This document shows, one piece after another, positions 1 through 6,229 of a stretch of DNA of 7,230 nt; position 1 is the first letter of the stretch; each line of letters begins with the position of its first letter. The notes under the pieces were generated by a model, which ran no database searches, was not told the origin of the DNA, and saw only the letters and a list, made by a program, of their open reading frames with translations. Origin of the DNA: Euryarchaeota archaeon UBA128 (GTDB lineage Archaea; Thermoplasmatota; Poseidoniia; Poseidoniales; Poseidoniaceae); the NCBI GenBank assembly GCA_002496955.1, contig DALZ01000045.1, forward strand, positions 1 to 7,230, given 5' to 3'. A program made the position numbers and the translations under genes.

Positions 1-162
1 GGCATCATTGCCAAATAGCACGTCGCGGCCAAGAAAATTTCTTGCTACAGGGTCTTTCGGTCTTCCTACAATAGTCTCGATAGTGTGGCTTGCACCAGCA
101 CTAGAAGAGATAGTAGATTGGTATGTTCCTAGGTCAATTCCTACATAAAGGCGGTCACTCAT
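1..162 (-). CDS. Actin-like ATPase (MreB/MamK type), N-terminal part, cut by the window edge
   Basis: Reading the minus strand from the ATG at 162 gives 54 open codons running off the window. The protein starts MSDRLYVGIDLGTYQSTIS, the first nucleotide-binding (phosphate 1) motif of the actin/Hsp70 fold, and continues with VGRPKDPVARNFLGRDVLFG. The spacing and the later 'VG-PKD...LG+...G-(D/E)A' pattern resemble MamK and other MreB-like filament proteins more than DnaK, whose phosphate 1 motif is followed by a different sequence. Such proteins bind ATP and polymerise into cytoplasmic filaments, so a cytoskeletal role is inferred. An in-frame ATG at 174 would add four residues. I prefer 162 because a GGTGA lies 5 nt before it and a TATA-like box is centred 26 nt upstream, which would place the transcript start at or near this ATG and downstream of 174. 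It is on the same strand as the subtilase but separated from it by 112 nt with its own promoter. The subfamily cannot be settled without the missing C-terminal part. Confidence 0.78.
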   Translation of the reverse strand, partial: MSDRLYVGIDLGTYQSTISSSAGASHTIETIVGRPKDPVARNFLGRDVLFGNDA

Positions 163-184
163 TTCATTCACCATCCCCTTGGGG

Positions 185-191
185 ATATATA
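185..191 (-). promoter_or_regulatory. TATA-like box (box A) of the actin-like gene
   Basis: The minus strand reads CCTATATATCCCC, with TATATAT at 191-185. Its centre is 26 nt before the ATG at 162, the normal box A to start-site distance in archaea, so the mRNA may be leaderless or have only a few leader bases. A CCCC-TT-GGGG inverted repeat (175-184) lies between the box and the start and could be an operator, though this is speculative. Confidence 0.5.
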
Positions 192-204
192 GGCCAAAAC
201 GACA

Positions 205-226
205 TTGAACTTCAAGGTTCACCTTG
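205..226. repeat. Two overlapping short inverted repeats upstream of the actin-like gene
   Basis: TTGAA-C-TTCAA (205-215) overlaps CAAGGT-TC-ACCTTG (213-226); both have perfect arms. They lie about 15-40 bp upstream of the TATA-like box of the actin-like gene, where an archaeal activator or repressor could bind. They could also be part of the 3' end of the subtilase transcript. No known regulator motif is recognised. Confidence 0.25.
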
Positions 227-238
227 TCAATCAGTCAA

Positions 239-268
239 CAAAAGCGCCGTGTTCTAGGCAAAATATAA
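239..268 (-). terminator. Possible T-rich transcription termination region after the subtilase
   Basis: Just downstream of the subtilase stop, the minus strand has TTATATTTTG (about 268-259) and then GCGCTTTTG (246-238). Archaeal RNA polymerase often stops at short T-runs in the RNA-like strand. The runs here are only four Ts each and no strong hairpin precedes them, so this is a weak call. Confidence 0.22.
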
Positions 269-274
269 GCGCAG

Positions 275-3200
275 TCACTCGTTTTCAAAGGTAACGAAAG
301 GGCTATCAGGATATGTTACATTATTTCTCGGATCGGTCGTATTTTCATTGATTACACCCCACAACTTTCGACACACTAATGCAATACCAAAAATCGTGAT
401 TATCCCCCACCCGATTGACCTAGCCGAACTAGCAACACCAAACTCTTCATTATGATTTTCACCAGCAATGCTTTTTGCGCCAGCGGCCACAAAATACAAC
501 TCAGAGTCAACGTATATGATGTCGTTGACTGCTTCTGGTGACTGATTGAGACTCTTAGCAAAAAATTGAATATGGAGGCCATAATCACTGATATCAAAAA
601 TCGGTAAGTCTCGATCGCCATGCCAGCGACAGATGTGGGTGCTGTTGTCTATTGTAACATCTTGCGCAGTACAGGTGTTGATGGGAAAGAAGGAATTATT
701 TCCGGTTTGATTAATCATTATGCGTGCACCCGTCAAGTATGGGTCAAAATCTTCATCGATTATACGCCAGGCAACCTCGAGTGTAGTGGACCATACCCCG
801 TTGTCTATGCCGGCAATTGTAATATTTGTAATACTTATTTGATTATCAACTGGACGACAACCAGTGTCATTTACTGGGTAATTATCATCAATTGTTTTTG
901 TGACACACAAATCAACATCGTCGCCGATAGTATCTCCGTCAGAATCATCGATGCAACCATCTAAGTCGTCATCATAACCACTAGAATCAGTATCTGGGCA
1001 TAAATCATAGACATCAATTATTTCGTCATTATCACTATCGTCGGGACAACCATCATTGTCGCTATCGAACAGTTGTGCGTTTTGGTTAGGACAAGCGTCA
1101 TTTGCATTGGGCAAACCGTCACCGTCTGAGTCTTCCCAATTTATCGAATCTCTGATGACGCCCTTCGCTGCTAAAGCAAAGCCGCTACGATCCCCATCAA
1201 CACCTACCCCCCCAACACTATTTCCCGGGGCGATATAATTAGCGACAACTTCCACATCCAGCCATTCTACACCAACTAAGTCATCTGCAGAAATTTTTAC
1301 ACCAATACTAGTTTCATTACTTTGGTTGAAATTTGCTAAGTCGAAAGTGGCATTATTGAAAAACGACGAATATCCATCAACATCGTAAACCTCTCCCGTG
1401 GTGGTAAAACCATTAGAAAGATTCACGATTAATCTAAGATCATCAACACTAAATGGTTCAGGTTTTGCTGGAAACGACAATACAATTTCAAAATCCTCGT
1501 ATTGGTTGGGGACTAATCGCTTTTTCCAGGTTTCACCGGACTGTAAAAATGGTCCAACAGCCCCGTTCCCATTCCATGGATTGTCAGAGATATCAGCTGT
1601 TGATACACCATTTAATCGTGTCATCACCCAATCTGTAAGGTTGATTGTACTCCGATAACTATCGTGAATCCAAACATTCGGTGTAGCGCTCAAATTATCT
1701 TCTCCTAGAGAATTTTCCAGCGCGGCTAGGTCAACCAACTCGTTTAATGACAAGGCCCCCCAACCCGATTCGACGTTTCTTACAAAGTATCCGTCATCTG
1801 TCATCATATCCTTGGTTGCTATCGCCATTAACGATCTGATTAGCGAGCCAGATGGAGTGAAACCTTCTCCGAGATATATACGCTCATTAGGTAAATCCGA
1901 CCATTCTGGCACTAAGTTTGAGAGGTTATACTCTGACAATAATTCATTGGAACCTGTAACCCATCCTTGCTCAACCATCTGTTGGATAATTCCGCTAAAT
2001 GACGCGGCAATAGGGGTAGCCATACTCGTCCCACTGGATACTCTTAGTGCATTATTCATTGAGTTATCAAACCCATCAGCCTTTGCGGAATTTATTGAGG
2101 CACCGGGCGCACTGGCAAATATTCCATACGTACCTAATTCAGTAGGTCCGACGGAAGAAGATGCCCACATATCTGGGTTTGTTGATTTTGTTGAAGCGCT
2201 CACTGCAACAACATTCCGACCGTTAGCAGGCTCTAGCAATTGCCCTCCTGTATTGCCCGGCGCGACGAATGCTAATGACCATGGGACTTCGATTGCCCAT
2301 AAATCAAAATCAGCAGATCTATCGGTATACGCAGTTGTATCGTCACCCCAAGAATTGGAATGAATTAAACCTCCATTGATAGTATTTTCAAATAGTAGGT
2401 CCGTGACATTCTCGGGAGGCACCCAACCTTCAGGGGACACGATATCTTGGAAAATGAGCTTAGCTCCATAAGCGATTGTTGAAGCGTTGGTCGGGATTTC
2501 ATTATTCAAGAAATTGTATACATCGTGACATGCGAGTGATCCAGCTACGTGAGTGCCGTGACGGTAGTCGGATTGCCCGGGATTATCTCCATCATCAACG
2601 GTTATATTGCTAATCAAAACCTTGCGATGTTGAGCACCGTAATCTCCTACGGCATCACTGGCGTTTCTGAAACACGCATGGTCTGCATCAATACCACTAT
2701 CGGCCGTGCCAAGCACAACACCAGCCCCGTTTAAACCAAATTCCCAATGTGGCTGTGTACTAGAATCACCATCACTCATGTAAGCAGATGACGCCAAATT
2801 ACGACCTGCAGTGGGCAAAACTGGTTCAATCCACAAGATACCTGGCAGTTTTGCTAGCACAGTGAAATCATTGATATGTTTCGCCGGGACAGTAATCTTC
2901 TGCGGCATTACTGAATAATCGAAGTTGCCGACGTGTTCATTTTCAATACCTATGGCGCGCAAATCTTGCTCTATTTGTGTGAACGCCAAAGCGGGTAATC
3001 TTGGTTCAAAAAGAATCTTTATTTCCATCACAGGTAAATTGGTCGGGTCAAGAGTCGAACGCCATTCAGCAGGTTGAGATTCGAGTATTGTGAATTCACT
3101 GCTGAGAACTATGTCGTTACTTTGCCAAACTAATAATTCTTGATGGTTTAGGACTCTAATAGGATAAGCACCAGCCTCATTAATTTCTTGCCAAAGACTA

Positions 3201-3343
3201 GAGTCCCAATTATCAGAATCTAGCACAATAACAACCTCACTCCAGCGAACTGGCTCAATTTCACTAACTTGTGGCGGGTCTAATGTCATGGCATTTGCCA
3301 TGGGCAGTAGTATTATCAGAGCAACTAATAACCCCCTCCGCAT
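275..3343 (-). CDS. Secreted membrane-anchored subtilisin-like serine protease (S8) with thrombospondin type 3 repeats
   Basis: A 1022-residue exported subtilase, probably degrading proteins at the cell surface. Residues 1-18 (MRRGLLVALIILLPMANA) are a signal peptide. Residues of about 105-175 look like an inhibitor-type propeptide. The catalytic domain has Asp215 (GTADSGID), His262 (HGTHVAG), oxyanion Asn364 (APGNTGG) and Ser440 (GTSMATP), all intact, so it should be active. SGWGALSL (526-533) marks the end of the catalytic fold. A beta-sandwich-like region (about 555-705) follows, then Asp-rich, Cys-containing thrombospondin type 3 calcium repeats (about 737-830), a further beta-rich region with Cys891 and Cys905 that may pair, one transmembrane helix (about 976-993) and a tail of about 30 residues. 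This implies the N-terminal part is outside the cell. Many N-X-S/T sites fit archaeal N-glycosylation. A longer frame opens at 3430, but the start at 3343 puts the signal peptide at the N-terminus and removes overlap with the divergent LX gene. Substrate is unknown. Confidence 0.93.
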   Translation of the reverse strand: MRRGLLVALIILLPMANAMTLDPPQVSEIEPVRWSEVVIVLDSDNWDSSLWQEINEAGAYPIRVLNHQELLVWQSNDIVLSSEFTILESQPAEWRSTLDPTNLPVMEIKILFEPRLPALAFTQIEQDLRAIGIENEHVGNFDYSVMPQKITVPAKHINDFTVLAKLPGILWIEPVLPTAGRNLASSAYMSDGDSSTQPHWEFGLNGAGVVLGTADSGIDADHACFRNASDAVGDYGAQHRKVLISNITVDDGDNPGQSDYRHGTHVAGSLACHDVYNFLNNEIPTNASTIAYGAKLIFQDIVSPEGWVPPENVTDLLFENTINGGLIHSNSWGDDTTAYTDRSADFDLWAIEVPWSLAFVAPGNTGGQLLEPANGRNVVAVSASTKSTNPDMWASSSVGPTELGTYGIFASAPGASINSAKADGFDNSMNNALRVSSGTSMATPIAASFSGIIQQMVEQGWVTGSNELLSEYNLSNLVPEWSDLPNERIYLGEGFTPSGSLIRSLMAIATKDMMTDDGYFVRNVESGWGALSLNELVDLAALENSLGEDNLSATPNVWIHDSYRSTINLTDWVMTRLNGVSTADISDNPWNGNGAVGPFLQSGETWKKRLVPNQYEDFEIVLSFPAKPEPFSVDDLRLIVNLSNGFTTTGEVYDVDGYSSFFNNATFDLANFNQSNETSIGVKISADDLVGVEWLDVEVVANYIAPGNSVGGVGVDGDRSGFALAAKGVIRDSINWEDSDGDGLPNANDACPNQNAQLFDSDNDGCPDDSDNDEIIDVYDLCPDTDSSGYDDDLDGCIDDSDGDTIGDDVDLCVTKTIDDNYPVNDTGCRPVDNQISITNITIAGIDNGVWSTTLEVAWRIIDEDFDPYLTGARIMINQTGNNSFFPINTCTAQDVTIDNSTHICRWHGDRDLPIFDISDYGLHIQFFAKSLNQSPEAVNDIIYVDSELYFVAAGAKSIAGENHNEEFGVASSARSIGWGIITIFGIALVCRKLWGVINENTTDPRNNVTYPDSPFVTFENE

Positions 3344-3361
3344 GATACTGCTCACAACCTC

Positions 3362-3368
3362 AATATTA
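3362..3368 (-). promoter_or_regulatory. Candidate TATA-like box of the subtilase gene
   Basis: The minus strand reads GACTAATATTGAGG, with TAATATT at 3368-3362, centred about 22-25 nt before the ATG at 3343. This is slightly short of the usual archaeal spacing but compatible with a leaderless or nearly leaderless mRNA. It supports the signal-peptide start rather than the upstream in-frame ATG at 3430, which lies upstream of the box. Confidence 0.35.
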
Positions 3369-3412
3369 GTCAATCTCTCGGAAGAACAGACCCCATGAAG
3401 CGCGACGGGAAG

Positions 3413-3418
3413 TTTAAA
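3413..3418 (+). promoter_or_regulatory. TATA-like box of the LX-prefoldin-ftsY cluster
   Basis: TTTAAA, preceded by the purine-rich GGGAAG where TFB would bind, is centred 27-28 nt before the ATG at 3443. That is the standard box A distance for a leaderless archaeal transcript and supports 3443 as the LX start. It sits about 45 bp from the candidate subtilase box on the other strand, so the 99-bp intergenic region appears to be a divergent promoter pair. Confidence 0.48.
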
Positions 3419-3442
3419 CCAATCATGCAAGTCGCCGAGTCG

Positions 3443-3715
3443 ATGAAGGCATATCGAATATCCGGAATAGCACCGTTTGGTAGCGTCAGAAATAAGTTTA
3501 GTCTTGACCTTCCAGCAGAATCAAAAGACGCTGCTGAGCACATGGCCTATTCGATAATTGGTTCAAAACATAAAGCGAAGCGTCGCTCTATCATTATTGA
3601 ATCTATTAACGAGATAGATCCAAGGACCTCCTTAGAGCCAAAAATCTTGCATGCCTTTAGAGAAGAAATTGAGCTTGCTGGTGGACCGTTGTCCATTGCT
3701 GCAGAAGAAGAATAA
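3443..3715 (+). CDS. rplX: Large-subunit ribosomal protein LX (eL20, L18a family)
   Basis: A 90-residue archaeal ribosomal protein LX, a component of the 50S subunit and counterpart of part of eukaryotic eL20. The start MKAYRISG and the block IGSKHKAKRRSIIIESI (residues 39-55) are the family's most typical stretches; the basic patch suits rRNA binding. The frame is open back to an ATG at 3395, but that adds 16 residues not expected in the family. The ATG at 3443 gives the usual LX N-terminus and lies about 27 nt after a TTTAAA box. Residues 61-90 extend past the usual LX core and end in an acidic AAEEE tail. Gene order LX - prefoldin alpha - ftsY is widespread in archaea and supports the identification. 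The usual upstream partners (L39e, L31e, eIF6) are absent here, replaced by the divergent subtilase. The symbol follows archaeal annotation habit (also rpl18a) and should not be confused with bacterial L24. Confidence 0.88.
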   Translation: MKAYRISGIAPFGSVRNKFSLDLPAESKDAAEHMAYSIIGSKHKAKRRSIIIESINEIDPRTSLEPKILHAFREEIELAGGPLSIAAEEE

Positions 3716-3753
3716 TCTACATACGACTTCACTCCATCGACGGGTTGAATACA

Positions 3754-4311
3754 ATGGTCGACCGTAATGAACTACAAAATAAAGCGCGACTGGTTGAGAG
3801 CCACAGGCAACATTTGGATGAACTTGAACGACGCATGGAACAAATAGTCAACGTCATCAATGAGCATCAAATCACCGAAGAAATACTTTCAAGGCTCGTA
3901 ACTCTGTCAAGCAATGAACAAGCCAAAGCTCATGTCTCAATAGGCGCCGGAGTTACGTTACATTATCATCATCAAACCGATTCGGAGGGGACGGCCACAG
4001 TAGATTTGGGCTCCGGTGTTTTCGGTGAGCGAAAATGGAGCGAAGTAATAGAGATACTCGCAAACCGCCGGAGTGAATTTAACGAATTACATGCGACGTT
4101 ACTTAAACAAGCAGGTGCTATAGAATCAAAACTCGGTGTTCTTGCTCAGGAATTTAATCAAGCTGCTGAACAACTACAAAATATCGCAGCCGAATCAAAC
4201 AGTCCCGAGTTACCATCGGATAAATCAGATAATAGTGATATGAAACCGTCGAAAACAAAACAACGGCGTCGTAGCGGGATGTTTAGTAGTGAACTTACTT
4301 TGGATGATTGA
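3754..4311 (+). CDS. pfdA: Prefoldin alpha subunit with C-terminal extension
   Basis: A 185-residue alpha subunit of prefoldin, the hexameric (two alpha, four beta) chaperone that holds unfolded proteins and passes them to the group II chaperonin. It has an N-terminal coiled coil (about 1-52), the beta-hairpin region with VSIGAGV (61-67) and VDLGSGV (83-89), and a second coiled coil (about 93-147), the normal alpha-subunit plan. A TTG at 3745 opens the frame three codons earlier; I chose the ATG at 3754 as the more likely start. Archaeal alpha subunits are usually about 140-150 residues. This one continues with a low-complexity Ser/Asp/Lys tail (148-170), a basic KTKQRRR and a closing SGMFSSELTLDD. 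The gap from LX is 38 nt and the stop is 9 nt before ftsY, whose ribosome-binding sequence overlaps this stop codon, so co-transcription is likely. Confidence 0.9.
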   Translation: MVDRNELQNKARLVESHRQHLDELERRMEQIVNVINEHQITEEILSRLVTLSSNEQAKAHVSIGAGVTLHYHHQTDSEGTATVDLGSGVFGERKWSEVIEILANRRSEFNELHATLLKQAGAIESKLGVLAQEFNQAAEQLQNIAAESNSPELPSDKSDNSDMKPSKTKQRRRSGMFSSELTLDD

Positions 4312-4313
4312 GG
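4309..4313 (+). promoter_or_regulatory. Ribosome-binding site of ftsY overlapping the prefoldin stop codon
   Basis: TGAGG contains the prefoldin stop (TGA, 4309-4311) and a GAGG Shine-Dalgarno core ending 7 nt before the ftsY ATG at 4321. The overlap suggests translational coupling. Inside the operon ftsY thus uses a Shine-Dalgarno sequence, whereas the first gene appears leaderless. Confidence 0.5.
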
Positions 4314-4320
4314 ATTTTAG

Positions 4321-5760
4321 ATGGGGCTGTTCGACCGGTTTAAGCGACGCGTCAAGGAAGTAGCCGATGAAGTTGATACAGATTCATTAACCGTTAATGA
4401 ATCCTCAATCGAAGGACAAGAGCTTGCTGCGGCGAAACAGCAAACAGATGATTATCTAATCAACAATCAATCAGATGGAGAATCTTCGGATGACAACAAT
4501 GTAGAAACCGATGAAGATGATTGGGAAATTTTTGAAGATGAGCCAACCTCTCAGATCAATGATGGCATTGCTGATGACGATGATTGGGAGGACTTAGATG
4601 AAGATGATGACATCTTGCCGCAACCATTAACAAGAAAAGAGCGGAAACGTTTGCAGAAAGAACAAAAACAACGGGAAAAAGTTCAACGTGCCTATGAAAA
4701 ATCGATGAAAAAGCGCGGCGCAACGGAAGTAGCAAGACCAGCCGGATCTAAGGTTGACCTTTCTATGATGCGAACGACTACTGGTAGAAAGTTAGTTCAG
4801 GTCGCTCAAGCACCAAAAGGCTCGACAAAATCTGCCAGCATTGAAACCGAGACCGGCTCAACAATTGAAGTCGATTTAGGCGGTGGCGTTGTCGAGCAAG
4901 GTGGCCGGTTAATCAAGGCAAGTTCAGCTCTAGACAATCTCTTGGAGGAATTAGAGTGGGTGTTGCTAGAATCGGATATTTCGAGTGATGCTGTATCTGC
5001 TGTTATTGATGCGCTACGAGATAATTTAGTTGGCTCGAGATTAAGAAAAGGTGCAGACTTGTCGAAAGTCGTCGAAGCGGCGTTGAAAAGGGCACTGAGA
5101 AATATACTGAAAGCCGGATATTGGGATTTTGACGCATCTATTCAATCATTTATCGACTCTGGCGACGTTCCAGTTGTCGTTATGTTAGTTGGAGTGAACG
5201 GCACGGGGAAAACAACTACTGCGGCAAAAATAGCCAAACGCCTACAAAATAACGGACATTCTGTCATCGCTGCGGCTGGTGATACTTTCAGAGCAGGAGC
5301 AATTCAGCAACTTGAGGCTCACTGTGAGAATCTAGGTATCCGGTGCATCTCTAGTCAGCGTGGCGGTGATACTGCGGCGATTGCTAGGGATGCAGTAGAG
5401 TCAGCCCAAGCAAAAAACATCGATGTTGTTTTGGTTGATACTGCAGGCAGAATGCAGAATAAAACCAATCTGATGAACGAACTAAACAAGGTTAGGCGGG
5501 TCGCAAATCCACACCTGACGTTATTTGTTGGCGATTCTCTTGCTGGTAATGATGCAGTAGACCAAGCTAGAATGTTTCAACAAATTATGAAGTTTGACGG
5601 CGCCGTTTTGACAAAATTAGATACGGACGCCAAAGGTGGTGCAGGTTTATCGATTGCTTTTGCCACAGGTAGACCAATTGTGTTTGCGGGGATTGGTCAA
5701 GGTTATGAAGACTTAAAGCAGTTCGATCCTGATTGGTTGTTAAATCAACTCTTTGAGTAA
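4321..5760 (+). CDS. ftsY: Signal recognition particle receptor FtsY (SRP GTPase)
   Basis: A 479-residue SRP receptor. At the inner face of the membrane it pairs with the SRP54 GTPase and hands ribosome-nascent chain complexes to the Sec translocon. The N domain covers about 200-280. The G domain has the P-loop GVNGTGKTT (291-299), DTFRAGA (321-327), DTAGR (373-377), GDSLAGNDAVDQA (404-416), TKLD (431-434) and KGGAGLS (438-444), and ends GIGQGYEDL...FDPDWLLNQLF. All GTP-binding motifs are intact. The first helix (MGLFDRFKRRVKEV) is basic and amphipathic, as in FtsY membrane-targeting helices. Residues 20-132 are unusual: a strongly acidic stretch (about 52-98) with two similar blocks, EDDWEIFEDE and DDDWEDLDED, then a basic helix-like stretch (104-132, rich in K/R/E/Q). 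Archaeal FtsY proteins are commonly near 300-400 residues, so the extra length is in this region. It follows prefoldin alpha by 9 nt. Confidence 0.97.
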   Translation: MGLFDRFKRRVKEVADEVDTDSLTVNESSIEGQELAAAKQQTDDYLINNQSDGESSDDNNVETDEDDWEIFEDEPTSQINDGIADDDDWEDLDEDDDILPQPLTRKERKRLQKEQKQREKVQRAYEKSMKKRGATEVARPAGSKVDLSMMRTTTGRKLVQVAQAPKGSTKSASIETETGSTIEVDLGGGVVEQGGRLIKASSALDNLLEELEWVLLESDISSDAVSAVIDALRDNLVGSRLRKGADLSKVVEAALKRALRNILKAGYWDFDASIQSFIDSGDVPVVVMLVGVNGTGKTTTAAKIAKRLQNNGHSVIAAAGDTFRAGAIQQLEAHCENLGIRCISSQRGGDTAAIARDAVESAQAKNIDVVLVDTAGRMQNKTNLMNELNKVRRVANPHLTLFVGDSLAGNDAVDQARMFQQIMKFDGAVLTKLDTDAKGGAGLSIAFATGRPIVFAGIGQGYEDLKQFDPDWLLNQLFE

Positions 5761-5799
5761 TCCATTAATCTCTTGAACATAAGTTGTCTACGATTAACA

Positions 5800-6174
5800 A
5801 TGGCAGATATATTCAGCGACAATGATACCACAAAATTGTTCCAACTGGTCCATATGTTCCAGCGTAGTGCTTTACTACATATGGGGTATATTCCCGATCA
5901 GCAAGGCAACAAATACTACGATTTGGCTGAAGCTAAAGAAGCGATAGACTTACTATCTATGCTGCAAAATAAAACTAAAGGCAATCTAACCGATAAAGAG
6001 ACACAATTATTTCGTAGCGTAATCAGCGAATTACAATTACAATTCACTCGCGCGCCCAGCCTAAAAAGACAATTTGATGACGATAATGCTGCGTCAGAAA
6101 CAATTCGGGAAACATTTGCTAACCCAAGGGACGGGCCGGTCGAAGATTTGTCGGAAGATAATGAAGAGGAATAA
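5800..6174 (+). CDS. DUF1844 family protein
   Basis: A 124-residue soluble, mostly helical protein of unknown function. The match to DUF1844 is recognised from the pattern of a first helix with FQRSALLHMGYIPD (20-33), the Tyr/Asp step into a second helix DLAEAKEAIDLLSML (41-55), then the family's most constant block, NKTKGNLTDKE (57-67), followed by a helix with SELQLQF (76-82). Residues from about 88 on are polar and end in a very acidic tail (EDLSEDNEEE). I chose the ATG at 5800; the frame opens at a TTG (5773), but the extra nine residues are not family-like. It lies 39 nt after ftsY and 55 nt before the receiver gene, on the same strand. DUF1844 is known mainly from bacteria, so its place in an archaeal ribosome/SRP cluster is notable. 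Its position suggests, but does not show, a link to protein targeting. Confidence 0.8.
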   Translation: MADIFSDNDTTKLFQLVHMFQRSALLHMGYIPDQQGNKYYDLAEAKEAIDLLSMLQNKTKGNLTDKETQLFRSVISELQLQFTRAPSLKRQFDDDNAASETIRETFANPRDGPVEDLSEDNEEE

Positions 6175-6202
6175 TACAAATTATCCGGTTGATTGATTTG
6201 TA
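6175..6202 (+). repeat. Inverted repeat between the DUF1844 and receiver genes
   Basis: TACAAAT (6175-6181) and ATTTGTA (6196-6202) are perfect 7-bp inverted arms around a 14-nt spacer, beginning right after the DUF1844 stop. The right arm, ATTTGTA, lies about 30 nt before the receiver ATG, so it could act as a weak TATA-like element or operator. The A/T-only arms and long loop make a stable terminator hairpin unlikely, and chance is possible. Confidence 0.25.
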
Positions 6203-6229
6203 AGTACTAGTTGGGCAGGGTAGGTTGAC

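Noticed and set aside
854..1135. DNA-level tandem repeat or CRISPR-like array in the Asp-rich part of the subtilase
   Set aside because: The periodicity is at the protein level (thrombospondin type 3 repeats); the nucleotide units are neither identical nor evenly spaced with unique spacers.
1812..2363. 183-codon plus-strand open frame opposite the subtilase
   Set aside because: It lies wholly antisense to the conserved catalytic domain of the protease, has no recognisable domain and no clear start signal; it is a shadow of the real gene. The same applies to the shorter plus-strand frames at 620-964, 1056-1238, 1398-1658, 1453-1638 and 2549-2734.
3344..3430. 29-residue N-terminal extension of the subtilase from the ATG at 3430
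   Set aside because: It would bury the signal peptide, overlap the LX gene promoter and lie upstream of the likely TATA box.
3395..3442. 16-residue N-terminal extension of LX from the ATG at 3395
   Set aside because: The LX family begins with MK-(A/x)-(Y/F)-R-(V/I)-SG, which is reached exactly at the ATG at 3443, and the TTTAAA box would then lie inside the gene.
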